DNA of 64,000 nucleotides from NCBI GenBank assembly GCA_034435455.1, contig DAOTXL010000128.1, positions 1-64,000 of the forward strand, written 5' to 3'. The notes beneath the pieces were generated by a model that was given only the letters and a program-made list of their open reading frames with translations, made no database searches and was not told the origin of the DNA. Within the stretch, counting starts at the first letter, position 1; each line of letters begins with the position of its first letter. The position numbers and the translations under genes were made by a program. Shown here piece after piece: positions 1 to 7,937 of the stretch. The stretch comes from DAOTXL01 sp034435455. Its GTDB lineage: Bacteria; Chloroflexota; Anaerolineae; JAAYZQ01.

Positions 1-732
1 GCCCGGGCCTACGCCGCGCGCTGCCTGCCCCCCGACGCCTGGGCGTGCTGCGGCCCGCCGGCCCTGGCCCACTACCGGGCCGTGGCCGAAGCGGCCGACG
101 CCCTGCCGGTCGGCGCCGGCTACCACCTGGGGCGGGCCATCCTGCTGGCCGAGCTGCCCAACCTGCACGCCTGGGCCGACTGGGGGCTGGGCCAGGAGGG
201 GGAGCCGGCTGCCCAGACCGCCCGGCTGGTGGGTTGCCTGTGCAACCTGTACATGCTGCTGTACTGGCCGGAGGAGGGGGTGGAGCGCCTGGGGCGGGCG
301 GTGGAGGCTGCCCGCCGCGCCGGCGACGCCCAGGCCGAGGCCCACGTGCTCCAGGCGCAGGGGGACGTGCTGGTCTTCCAGGCCCGGCGGGAGGAGGCGC
401 TGGGGCTGTACCGGGCGGTGGGCGACCGGCTGGGGGAGGCCAACACCCTGCGCTCTCTGGGCAATCTGTATCTGATCCAGGGGCAAACGGAACAGGCTAT
501 GCGAAGGCTGGACCAGGCCCTGGACCTCTACCGCCAGGTTGAAAGTCTGGTCGGCCAGGCGAATATCTTTTGGGACGTAGGAACCTGCCTGGCGGAGAAT
601 GGCCAACTGCCGGAGGCCGAGCCGCTGCTGGCCCAGGCGGTGGATCTGGCTCAGCAGGTTGCCCCGGGTCACCCGCTCACCCTTCAATGGGGGCAGGTCC
701 TGGCCCAGGTGCGCGCCCGGCTGGCGAAATGA
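1..732 (+). CDS. TPR-repeat protein, C-terminal part
   Basis: The frame is open from the first base of the window, so the N-terminus lies outside. The visible ~243 residues are Ala/Leu/Gly-rich helical hairpins. TPR-like repeats are seen in blocks such as ALGLYRAVGDRLGEANTL and LGNLYLIQGQTEQAMRRLDQ, about 40 residues apart. Such repeats commonly form the C-terminal part of Chloroflexota AAA/STAND regulators or adenylate-cyclase-like proteins, but no NTPase or DNA-binding part is visible here, so no function is assigned. The stop codon overlaps the next start (ATGA at 729-732), indicating translational coupling. Confidence 0.8.
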   Translation, partial: ARAYAARCLPPDAWACCGPPALAHYRAVAEAADALPVGAGYHLGRAILLAELPNLHAWADWGLGQEGEPAAQTARLVGCLCNLYMLLYWPEEGVERLGRAVEAARRAGDAQAEAHVLQAQGDVLVFQARREEALGLYRAVGDRLGEANTLRSLGNLYLIQGQTEQAMRRLDQALDLYRQVESLVGQANIFWDVGTCLAENGQLPEAEPLLAQAVDLAQQVAPGHPLTLQWGQVLAQVRARLAK

Positions 733-1334
733 GGGCGGATGGCCAGGTGCCGGGCACCTGGAGCGCCTTGCGCAAGCTCCTCCACCTGGCCATGGCCGCC
801 CTGCCGGCCATCGGCTGGCGGTGGTCGTACCGGTGGGAACTGGCCCTGGTCGGGCTGTTCCTGGCGGCTTCGCTGGGGGTGGAGGTGGCGCGCCGGGCCT
901 GGCCGGAGGTCAACCGGCTGCTGTGGCGGCTGCTCCCCTCTGTCTTTCGAGAGGGGGAGGGGCGGCAGGTGTTGGGCTCCACCTGGTTTGCCGTGGGGGC
1001 CGCAGCCACCCTGCTCCTCTTTGGCCGGGATACCGGCGGGACGGCGCTCCTGTTCCTGATCTGGGGGGACGCGATGGCAGAGGTTGTCGGGCGTCGCTGG
1101 GGCCGGGGGGGGCAGGGCAAGACGGTCGCCGGCAGCCTCGCCTGTCTGGCGGCCTGCCTGGTGGCGGCCGGGGTCGGGGTGGGCCTGGGCGGGCTCCATC
1201 CCGGCGCGGCGTTGCTGGGGGCGGCCATGGCGACGCTGGTCGAGCGCCGGCCCCCGCCCCCCAACGATAATGTGTGGATGCCGCTTTTATCCGGGCTGGC
1301 GATGGGGGGCGCGGCGGGGCTGTGGGGCCGGTAA
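729..1334 (+). CDS. Dolichol/phytol kinase-type (diacylglycerol/polyprenol kinase family) membrane protein
   Basis: 201 residues starting at the ATGA overlap with the TPR gene. Several hydrophobic helices surround a conserved cytosolic segment: GDAMAEVVGRRWG, then KTVAGSLA, then DNVWMPLLSG. This order is that of the SEC59/VTE5/DgkA-like CTP-dependent lipid kinase family, where the Gly-Asp and Lys-Thr motifs bind nucleotide. The substrate (phytol, dolichol or another polyprenol) cannot be told from sequence. Family assignment is fairly secure and substrate is open. Confidence 0.75.
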   Translation: MRADGQVPGTWSALRKLLHLAMAALPAIGWRWSYRWELALVGLFLAASLGVEVARRAWPEVNRLLWRLLPSVFREGEGRQVLGSTWFAVGAAATLLLFGRDTGGTALLFLIWGDAMAEVVGRRWGRGGQGKTVAGSLACLAACLVAAGVGVGLGGLHPGAALLGAAMATLVERRPPPPNDNVWMPLLSGLAMGGAAGLWGR

Positions 1335-1415
1335 CGGCGGCACCTGCCCGGCGCCGCAACGACTGACCACAAAGGAGTCAACATGCCCGGTGGGGCACCA
1401 CGATGAATGAAAATG

Positions 1416-1468
1416 GTAGGGGCAGCCCTCGCGGCTGCCCAGGGGGCAGGGGCAAGCCCTGCTCCTAC
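1416..1468. repeat. REPIN-like inverted pair of GTAG palindromes
   Basis: A GTAG tetranucleotide at 1416 is followed by the palindrome GGGCAGCC-CTCGC-GGCTGCCC. A second copy in opposite orientation ends in CTAC at 1465-1468. GTAG plus imperfect palindrome in inverted pairs is the usual layout of REP doublets mobilised by RAYT transposases. A RAYT gene is present at 6283-6858. Confidence 0.65.
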
Positions 1469-1487
1469 CGGTCCGCCGTTTATTTTT

Positions 1488-1556
1488 AAGGGAGACGAAA
1501 GACACCAGGAACCCCGGAGAAAACCTTGGTGTCCCTGGTGTCCTTCGTGGTAGAGC
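1488..1556. repeat. Interspersed CACGAAGGACAC-type repeat
   Basis: A low-complexity intergenic block ends in GTGTCCTTCGTGGT. Related blocks with CACGAAGGACAC or CACAAAGGACAC cores occur at 19074-19112, 20534-20619 and 38713-38757, always at gene ends. No coding sense is seen. It looks like a degenerate dispersed repeat family rather than an operator. Confidence 0.55.
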
Positions 1557-1583
1557 GAGGGCTGAGTAGCTACCCGGCGCAGC

Positions 1584-2954
1584 TCAGAATTCGGTGCCGG
1601 CGGTGAACTCCAGGTCGCGGAGGCGCATGGCCGGCGCGTGATGGGCGGCGCTGCCCCACCAGTCGCGGTGTAGCTCCGGCGTATCGCCCAGCGCCTCGAT
1701 GTTGGAAAAGGCCTCCAGCACGCTCTGGGTGAAGCGCAGGTTGCGCAACGCCCCGGCAATCCGCCCCTCCCGGATGAGAAACGTGCCATCGCGCGTGGTG
1801 CCGGTGACCACCACCCGCTGCGGATCGGGGCAGTGGGTATAGTGGAAGCGGGTGACCAGGACCCCCCTCTCTACCCCGGCGATCAGTTCCCGGCGGGGCG
1901 TGCTGCCCGGGGCGACGAACAGGTGGGTGGGCACCGGCCAGGAGCCTGAAAAGTCGGCGAGGGGCGAGGGCGCATGGCCGGTGGAGGCCCGCCCCTCTTT
2001 GGCCGCCGTCCTGGAATCGTAGGCCAGCCCGCGCAGGATGCCCCCCTCGATCAGCGATAGCCGTTGGGCCGGCACCCCCTCCCCGTCGAAAGGCAGGGCC
2101 AGGCCGCGGGGGTCGGCGGCATCGTCCCACAGGGTAAAGGCCGGGCCGCATACCCTCTGGCCCATCTTGCCCACGGCAAAGCTCCGCCCCTCCTGCACCG
2201 CCTGGGCGCTGAAGCCCAGGCTCGCCAGAAAGTGGAGCAGGTCGGCCACGGCGATCTCTTCCAGCACGGCCACGTAGCGGCCTGGAGGGAGCGGCTGGGG
2301 GTCGCGGTTGAGGGCGCACTTGCTCACGGCACGCTCGGCCACGGCGTGGGGATCGATCTGGCCGACGTCGCGGCTGATGGCGTCGGCGTAGCCGGTGAGA
2401 AAACCGGGTCCCTGCGGCGGATTGGCATCCACCACGGCCCGCAGCGAGGCCAGGGTGAGGGGGGCGTAGGCCGCCACGCCGGCGGTGTTGGCAATGGCCA
2501 GCTCGCCGACCTCGGTGCTGTAGGCACCGGTGGCGGTGAACCCCAGCCGGGCGGCTGCCTCGACGATGATGCGCACCGCCTCGGCCCGTTGGGCAGGGGT
2601 CACGGCTGCCGTGGCCTCAAAGTAGGTGAGCGCCGGGCGGATCGGCCCGCCGGCCGGCAGGCCGGGGAACTCGGGATCGGGCGGCCCCAGGCGGGCAATG
2701 GCCGCTGCCTGTCCGGCAACCCACCGCCGGCCCTCCTCGTCCAACCGATTGGTGGTGGCCAGCCCCACCCCCCCGTTGACCACGGCGCGGACGGCCAGGC
2801 GGGCGTTGCGCTGGATGATGTTCTGGTGGATGGCGCTGTTGGCAAAGCGGGTGAGGGCCCGGTCCTCGACCAGCAGGGTGGCCTCGGCCTGGTCGGCAGG
2901 GACCAGGCCCAGCACACTGTGGAGCAGCTCCAGAGCGCGATCTTGACCGTGCAT
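1584..2954 (-). CDS. TldD/PmbA family protein (TldE/PmbA-like)
   Basis: 456 residues. TldD/TldE pairs process peptides such as microcin B17 and CcdA. The C-terminal half carries family blocks GTTRDGTFLIREGRIAG and LRNLRFTQSVLEAF. The HExxxH zinc motif of the catalytic TldD subunit is not visible; the equivalent helix reads LEEIAVADLLHFLA. This therefore looks like the non-metal partner (TldE/PmbA). No TldD partner is next to it in the window. The start at 2954 is the first ATG of the frame, and the 433-bp upstream gap contains an extended -10 element on this strand. Confidence 0.88.
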   Translation of the reverse strand: MHGQDRALELLHSVLGLVPADQAEATLLVEDRALTRFANSAIHQNIIQRNARLAVRAVVNGGVGLATTNRLDEEGRRWVAGQAAAIARLGPPDPEFPGLPAGGPIRPALTYFEATAAVTPAQRAEAVRIIVEAAARLGFTATGAYSTEVGELAIANTAGVAAYAPLTLASLRAVVDANPPQGPGFLTGYADAISRDVGQIDPHAVAERAVSKCALNRDPQPLPPGRYVAVLEEIAVADLLHFLASLGFSAQAVQEGRSFAVGKMGQRVCGPAFTLWDDAADPRGLALPFDGEGVPAQRLSLIEGGILRGLAYDSRTAAKEGRASTGHAPSPLADFSGSWPVPTHLFVAPGSTPRRELIAGVERGVLVTRFHYTHCPDPQRVVVTGTTRDGTFLIREGRIAGALRNLRFTQSVLEAFSNIEALGDTPELHRDWWGSAAHHAPAMRLRDLEFTAGTEF

Positions 2955-3049
2955 CGTTCCTGATTGGGCGGAGCTCAGGGGGGGGCCGGGCCCGGCTCCA
3001 GAAACCCGCCCGGGCTCCCTCCCGGTTGCTCCCCTACCTCCTCTTTGTC

Positions 3050-3060
3050 ATTATACCACA
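3050..3060 (-). promoter_or_regulatory. Extended -10 promoter element for the TldE/PmbA-like gene
   Basis: On the minus strand TGTGG is directly followed by TATAAT (-10 at 3050-3055), giving a TGnTATAAT extended -10. No good -35 is present at 17 bp. The start codon lies about 95 bp downstream. Confidence 0.5.
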
Positions 3061-3152
3061 TGGCCCTTGCAAAAGCGAATCCTCCATCGTGGCCTGTAAC
3101 GACCCCGGTGCCTGGCATTTTCAGCGAGGGAACCCAGGAATCGGGCCGGGGA

Positions 3153-3181
3153 TTGGCAAAATCGGGCATTCATGCTATAAT
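3153..3181 (+). promoter_or_regulatory. Sigma70-type promoter upstream of the histidine kinase
   Basis: TTGGCA (3153-3158), a 17-bp spacer and TATAAT (3176-3181), with TGC immediately before the -10. It predicts a transcript starting near 3188 with a ~200-nt 5' leader before the kinase start at 3388. Confidence 0.75.
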
Positions 3182-3198
3182 CGGTGGTGGGAAAGTAA

Positions 3199-3250
3199 GG
3201 TGCGACGCGCCTCGTGGCTTTCCCAAATCAGGTTGTAGGGGCGTCGCACC
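3199..3250. repeat. Inverted repeat in the kinase 5' leader, with GTAG
   Basis: GGTGCGACGC (3199-3208) pairs perfectly with GCGTCGCACC (3241-3250), and the second arm is preceded by GTAG at 3235-3238. It lies just downstream of the predicted promoter, so it is expected to be transcribed as a 10-bp stem. It may be a diverged REP element. The rest of the 2955-3387 gap shows no gene. Confidence 0.5.
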
Positions 3251-3387
3251 TGGGTCTCGAGAGGTGCCCATGGCTTTTGATCCATTATTGCTGCCCATCT
3301 TCCCGGGCCGGGCGGCCGACGAGGAACAACCCGGGTTGGCCCCTCACGCCCGAACCGGCCCGGCGGCCAGGGGCCGGGAGGTGCGAC

Positions 3388-6222
3388 ATGGCGGGTGAGC
3401 GCATCCTGGTGGTTGACGACGAGCCCCAGATCATCCGCCTGTACAGCCTGACCCTGGAACGGGAGGGCTATGTGGTCCGGGGGCTCACCGGTGGGCAGGC
3501 CGCCCTTGCCGCGCTGCGGGTGGAAACCTTTGACCTGCTGCTGATAGACCTCCGAATGCCCGACCTGGATGGGTTGACGGTGCTACACCAGGCCCGCGAG
3601 ATAGACCCAAACCTGGCGGTCGTGGTCATCACCGGCTACGCCGTGCCAGACCCGCTCATCCGGGCCCTTCGCGCCGGTGTGCAGGGTTTTTTGTTCAAGC
3701 CTTTTGGCCCGGAAGAACTGGTCGTCGAGGTCAGGGCAGCCCTGGCTCAGCGGCAGAAGGAAGAGGAACGGCTCCGTTTGCAGGCCCAACTGCCCATCCT
3801 GGAGGTCGGCCAGGCGCTGATGGCCGATGGCGACGTAGAATCAATGGCCGGCCCGCTCCTGGAAACGGTAGCCCGGCAGGTGGGCGCGGACCGGGCCCTG
3901 CTGTTGCTGCTGGACGAAAAGGCCGGTGGGCTCCGGGTGGTGGGTGCTGTGGGCCTGCCGGCCGGACAGGAGGAGATGGGGCCGGTGCCCATCCCCTCCC
4001 ACTTTGACCCGCTCCTTTCCAAGAGCGAGCCTGTCCTTATGGATGCCGACTCCTGGAGCCGCCTGGAACCACCCTGTCATTCGCTGTTGGCCGGACCTGC
4101 CACGGAGGTTGTCTGCGTCCCGCTCCAGACCAGGAAACGGACGGTGGGCCTGCTGGCGCTCACCCGCCCGGAACAGCCGGCAGGCCGTTCTTCCACTGTT
4201 GCAGGCCTGAACCTGCTGTCGGTCCTGGGCCGGCAGATCGCCACGGTGTTGGACAATGTGCGGCTCTATGAAGAGATAAAAGCCGCCCGTGACTATGCGC
4301 AGACCCTGGTCAACAGCCTGTACGATGGGATTCTCGTCCTGAACCGGGAGTTGACCATCACCGATGTCAACGATGCGGCCGTGCAACAGATGGGCTATCC
4401 CCGTGAGGGAATGGTCGGCCGCCCCTGTTATCAGGTCATCCACCACCGGGGTCATCCCTGCGATGGATCGGAGCACCTCTGCCCGGCAGCCGAGGTATGG
4501 ACTACAGGGCGGATGGCCCGCAGCCTGCACATCCATTCCAGGGCGACCGGGGAGCGGCTCTACATGGAAGTGGTGGCCGCACCGTTGCGCGACAAGCAGG
4601 GTCGGATCGCCGAGGTGGTCGAGGTCCATCGCGACGTGACGGTCGAGTGGCGGTTAGAGAGCGTTCTGGCGACGATCCGGGAAATGGGGCAGGCCCTGCT
4701 GCTCTCTCGGGATGAGGGCCAGATTGCCGAAACGGTCGTCGGTGCCGCCGAACGCCTGCTGGATTTCCGTCTGTGTGGGCTGTGGCTGGTTGACCAGGCA
4801 AACAACGCCCTGGTCCGCCGGGCTGCTACAGCGGCCGGGCAGTTCATGGCTCCCCTCACCCTCCCCCTCGACGGCGAACGGGGCATCACCGTGGCCGTGG
4901 CCCGGAGCGGTCAGGCGATCTATGTGCCCGATACCCGGCAGGACCCGCGCTACGTGGATAGCGGCTGTGACAGCCGCTCGGAGCTGTGCGTCCCTCTCAA
5001 GATCGGGGACCGGGTCCTGGGCGTGCTGAATACCGAAAGCCCCAGGGTGGACGACTATGACCCGGCCGATCGGCAGCTCTTTTCCAGCCTGGCCGATCAG
5101 GCAGCCCTGGCCCTGGAAAACGCCCGTTTGTTTGGAGAGACGCACCGCCTCAAAGAGTTCAACGAGGGCCTGGTCCAGAACATGGGCGAGGGGATCGTCA
5201 TGGAGGATCTGGCCGGGCGCATCCTTTTCATGAACTCGGCGGGCGCGGCCGTGCTGGGCTATGAACCGCAGGAACTGGTCGGTTGTGACTGGAAAGAGAT
5301 CGTCCTGCCCGAACATTATCCGGCCATCGAAGCAGCTCGTGAGCGGCAACAGAGAGGCAGGGCCAACCGCTATGAGCTGGCCTTACAGCGGCGCGATGGC
5401 TCACCGTTGCCGGTCCTGGTGGCCGACCAGCCCCTGTTCGAAGGAGGACGCCTGGTTGGCAACCTGAGCGTGTTCAGTGACCTGACCGAGGTCAAACGGC
5501 TTCAAACGCAATTGATTCAAACGGAAAAGCTGGCCGCCCTGGGCCAACTGGCCGCCTCCCTGGCCCACGAGATCAACAATCCCCTTCAGGCGTTGCGCAG
5601 TGGGCTGCGCTTGTTGACAGGTCGTTCGCTAAAGGAGGAAAAGCGGCAGCACTACCTGAAGGTGATCCAGGCCGAGGTGGAGCGGCTGGTGGGCATCGTC
5701 GAACGGATGCTGAACTTTTACCGGCCTTCGAGTGAACGGCCCCAGCCGACCGATATCAACACGATCGTGGAAGAGACGCTGGCTCTGGCCGGGAAACAGT
5801 TACAGCACAGCCGGGTGACGGTGAGCTACAGGCTGGGCCGCCAGCTTCCTTTGGTGAACGCGGCCGATGGTCAGATCAAACAGGTCTTTCTCAACATTAT
5901 CCTCAATGCGCTGGCGGCCATGCCCAACGGCGGCGACCTGGTGATAGAAACCGGCTGGGACGACCGCCGGCGAGAGGTGTGGACCCTGTTTATAGACACC
6001 GGAGAGGGGATTCCTGCCGAAAAGCTAGAGCGGATTTGGGAGCCCTTTTACACCTCCAAGACCCGGGGGACCGGGCTGGGGTTGGCCATCAGCCGAAATA
6101 TTGTAGAACAACATGGCGGGCGGATCGAGGTGGCCAGCACAGTAGGGGTCGGGAGCAAATTTACCGTATTCCTGCCCGTACCCGACGCCAACCCCGTAGG
6201 AGGCGTCTCCGACGCCGACTAA
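3388..6222 (+). CDS. Hybrid sensor histidine kinase (REC-GAF-PAS-GAF-PAS-HisKA-HATPase)
   Basis: 944 residues, predicted cytosolic. Order: receiver domain (1-120; acidic pair VVDDEP, phospho-Asp in LIDLRMPDLDG, Lys in FKPFG), GAF (~135-300), PAS (~310-430, with a Cys/His-rich stretch CYQVIHHRGHPC), second GAF (~445-600), second PAS (~610-730), HisKA with SLAHEINNPLQALRS phospho-His box, and HATPase with N box (NIILNALAAM), DTGEGIP and GTGLGLAIS. The N-terminal receiver suggests it takes phosphate from another kinase. I chose the ATG at 3388, which follows a GGGAG and starts directly at the receiver; an open extension to 3214 is not convincing. The last codons are made of a REP element. Confidence 0.93.
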   Translation: MAGERILVVDDEPQIIRLYSLTLEREGYVVRGLTGGQAALAALRVETFDLLLIDLRMPDLDGLTVLHQAREIDPNLAVVVITGYAVPDPLIRALRAGVQGFLFKPFGPEELVVEVRAALAQRQKEEERLRLQAQLPILEVGQALMADGDVESMAGPLLETVARQVGADRALLLLLDEKAGGLRVVGAVGLPAGQEEMGPVPIPSHFDPLLSKSEPVLMDADSWSRLEPPCHSLLAGPATEVVCVPLQTRKRTVGLLALTRPEQPAGRSSTVAGLNLLSVLGRQIATVLDNVRLYEEIKAARDYAQTLVNSLYDGILVLNRELTITDVNDAAVQQMGYPREGMVGRPCYQVIHHRGHPCDGSEHLCPAAEVWTTGRMARSLHIHSRATGERLYMEVVAAPLRDKQGRIAEVVEVHRDVTVEWRLESVLATIREMGQALLLSRDEGQIAETVVGAAERLLDFRLCGLWLVDQANNALVRRAATAAGQFMAPLTLPLDGERGITVAVARSGQAIYVPDTRQDPRYVDSGCDSRSELCVPLKIGDRVLGVLNTESPRVDDYDPADRQLFSSLADQAALALENARLFGETHRLKEFNEGLVQNMGEGIVMEDLAGRILFMNSAGAAVLGYEPQELVGCDWKEIVLPEHYPAIEAARERQQRGRANRYELALQRRDGSPLPVLVADQPLFEGGRLVGNLSVFSDLTEVKRLQTQLIQTEKLAALGQLAASLAHEINNPLQALRSGLRLLTGRSLKEEKRQHYLKVIQAEVERLVGIVERMLNFYRPSSERPQPTDINTIVEETLALAGKQLQHSRVTVSYRLGRQLPLVNAADGQIKQVFLNIILNALAAMPNGGDLVIETGWDDRRREVWTLFIDTGEGIPAEKLERIWEPFYTSKTRGTGLGLAISRNIVEQHGGRIEVASTVGVGSKFTVFLPVPDANPVGGVSDAD

Positions 6223-6262
6223 CCGACTAACCGACGCCGACTAACCGACGCCGATTAGAGTA
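6196..6262. repeat. REP palindrome at the end of the kinase gene plus degenerate CCGACGCCGA repeats
   Basis: GTAG, then GA, then GGCGTC-TCC-GACGCC occupies 6196-6216 and encodes the last residues of the kinase (VGGVSD). It is followed by several short copies of CCGACGCCGA up to about 6262. A base-for-base copy of the 21-nt unit lies at 6855-6875 on the other side of the RAYT gene. Confidence 0.75.
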
Positions 6263-6282
6263 GCCGATTAGAGGAGATAGCC

Positions 6283-6858
6283 ATGACACACAATTTCGAT
6301 CCCCCGCATCGCAGCGCATTGCGTCGCGGGCGGCATTCCGTTCCTGGTCGGGCCTACTTTTTGACCAAGTGCACATTGTTCCCCGATACAGAGGACCTCA
6401 TCCAACAGGCCTGTGCCGAGGTGGTGATCAACAGTCTGATCTGGGCAGCGAGCGAGGAGTGGATCCGTATCTTAGGATTTGTCATTATGCCAGATCATTA
6501 TCACCTCAACCTTGGCCTGGGTAAAAAGAAAACGCTGAGTCAGGTGATGGAAAGCATCGGTAAATTTACTGCCCGGCAGATCAACCAGCATCTGGGGCGA
6601 GAGGGGACCTTCTGGGAGGAAGGGTTCTACGATCACATGATCCGCAACCGCCAAGAATTCGACCGAATTTTGGAATATATCCACAACAACCCGGTGGCTG
6701 CCGGCTTGGTGGAATATCCCGAAGATTGGCCCTACTCGACGGCCCATCCCCGATATGCTGCCTTGATCGATTGGGATTGGATTGAATCGGCCTCTGGAGG
6801 ATCGGCCTCTGGAGGATCGGCCTCTGGAGAGGCCTCCTACAATGGGTTGGCCCCGTAG
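6283..6858 (+). CDS. REP-associated tyrosine transposase (RAYT, Y1 family)
   Basis: 191 residues. IS200-like HUH single-strand transposase: the HUH motif is in MPDHYHLNL, and the C-terminal helix holds EGTFWEEGFYDHMI and the block ILEYIHNNPVAAGLVEYPEDWPYS, which are signatures of RAYT proteins. The length fits the family. The tail (SASGGSASGGSASGEA) is translated from tandem repeats, and the TAG stop is the TAG of a GTAG REP box. RAYTs are thought to mobilise REP palindromes, and matching palindromes flank the gene at 6196 and 6819-6875. It sits between a kinase and a response regulator. Confidence 0.92.
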   Translation: MTHNFDPPHRSALRRGRHSVPGRAYFLTKCTLFPDTEDLIQQACAEVVINSLIWAASEEWIRILGFVIMPDHYHLNLGLGKKKTLSQVMESIGKFTARQINQHLGREGTFWEEGFYDHMIRNRQEFDRILEYIHNNPVAAGLVEYPEDWPYSTAHPRYAALIDWDWIESASGGSASGGSASGEASYNGLAP

Positions 6859-6946
6859 GAGGCGTCTCCGACGCCGATTGCCGATTTCCGACGCCGATTG
6901 CCGATTTCCGACGCCGATTGCTTGCCGATTTCCGACGCCGATTGGA
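6785..6946. repeat. REPIN and short tandem repeats downstream of the RAYT gene
   Basis: Three tandem copies of ATCGGCCTCTGGAGG-like sequence are followed by an inverted REP (6819-6840, ending CTCCTAC). After 14 nt comes the direct REP at 6855-6875, identical to the one at 6196. Then four copies of CCGACGCCGATTGCCGATT-like units run to about 6946. The head-to-head pair is a classic REPIN arrangement. Confidence 0.75.
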
Positions 6947-6967
6947 GATTGCGAGAAGGGTATCGTG

Positions 6968-7759
6968 GTGATAGAGGACAAGGCGCGTATTCTGATTGTA
7001 GACGACGAACCGGCCATTCGCCTCTTCCTGGAGGAAGAACTTTCCCAGGCCGGCTACGAGGTCACGACGGCGGCCAGCGGGGAGGAAGCCCTGGCCCGCC
7101 TGCAGAAAAATCCGGTTGACCTGATCCTGCTCGATCTCAAGATGGGCGGCATGGATGGCTTGCAGGTCATGGCCGAGGTGAGCCGGTGCCCCTTGCCGCC
7201 GGTGGTGATCCTCCTCACCGCCCACGCCAGCCTGGATTCGGCCATCGAGGTCATGCGCCGGGGTGGACACGATTACCTGCTCAAACCGTGTCGCACCGAA
7301 GAGCTGCTCGCCAGTGTGGAGCGTGGGATGGCCCGCCGCCGGGCCACCCTGCGCCAGCAGGAACTGGCGCGCCTGATCGAAGAGAGCGCCCGCCAGTTGC
7401 GGGGGGAGGCGCCGGCCTCGCCCAGGGAAACCGGATTGCCGGCCCTGCCCCGTTTTCTGGAGGGCCGGGGCTTGCTCCTGGACCGGGAGCAGCAACAGGT
7501 CACCCGCTATGGCCAGCCGATTCACCTGACCCCTACCGAGTTCCGGCTGCTGCACTCCCTGATGGAACGTCCTGGCCGCCTCGTCCCTCTTGCCGAATTG
7601 ATGCGGGCACTGCATGGCAGCGAGGGCGACAGGTGGGAGGCTTCCTCGGCGCTCAACACTCATCTGTGGCGATTGCGGCGCAAGATCGGGCACGGGCCCG
7701 ACGGCAGGCCTTATATCGAAAATGTGCGGGGGCAGGGCTACAGGTTCGTGAACAAATGA
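6968..7759 (+). CDS. OmpR/PhoB-type response regulator
   Basis: 263 residues. Receiver domain (~6-120) with IVDDEP, phospho-Asp in LLDLKMGGMDG, Thr in LLTAHAS and Lys in LLKPCR. The winged-helix DNA-binding domain (~170-262) has LTPTEFRLLHSLMERPG, LRRKIG and VRGQGYRFV. Start chosen as GTG 6968, 7 nt after GAGAAGGG; GTG 6965 is also possible. Upstream in-frame codons lie in REP repeats and are not credible. It is the natural output partner of the kinase at 3388-6222, from which the RAYT/REP block now separates it. Confidence 0.9.
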   Translation: MIEDKARILIVDDEPAIRLFLEEELSQAGYEVTTAASGEEALARLQKNPVDLILLDLKMGGMDGLQVMAEVSRCPLPPVVILLTAHASLDSAIEVMRRGGHDYLLKPCRTEELLASVERGMARRRATLRQQELARLIEESARQLRGEAPASPRETGLPALPRFLEGRGLLLDREQQQVTRYGQPIHLTPTEFRLLHSLMERPGRLVPLAELMRALHGSEGDRWEASSALNTHLWRLRRKIGHGPDGRPYIENVRGQGYRFVNK

Positions 7760-7788
7760 CAGGAGCCCGCCACCTCCAAATGGCAGGG

Positions 7789-7821
7789 GCCCGTCACTTC
7801 CAAAGTGACGGGCTCCTTATT
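7789..7821 (+). terminator. Rho-independent terminator after the response regulator
   Basis: An 11-bp perfect stem (GCCCGTCACTT / AAGTGACGGGC, loop CCA) is followed by the T-rich TCCTTATTTC. It closes the kinase-RAYT-regulator unit. Confidence 0.75.
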
Positions 7822-7880
7822 TCTCGATCACAAAACTGGAAACCGGGCGTGAGGATCCTGAAAACGCCCAGATGGGCATT

Positions 7881-7892
7881 TTGTGGTATAGT
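7881..7892 (+). promoter_or_regulatory. Possible extended -10 promoter for the receiver-Roadblock gene
   Basis: TTGTGG is followed by TATAGT (7887-7892), a TGn extended -10 matching others in the window. There is no clear -35 at 17 bp. It lies 46 bp before the ATG at 7938 and just after the preceding terminator. Confidence 0.45.
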
Positions 7893-7937
7893 AGGAGCGA
7901 TGAAAAGGTTTGGAGGGAACGGATAAAGGGGCAGCCG

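Noticed and set aside
3214..3387. Extended N-terminus of the histidine kinase
   Set aside because: The extra 58 codons contain the inverted repeat of the leader and Pro/Arg-rich sequence; the receiver domain starts exactly at the ATG at 3388 with a ribosome site.
6855..6946. CRISPR-like direct repeats
   Set aside because: Units are short, adjoining and without unique spacers; they are REP-derived tandem repeats next to a RAYT.
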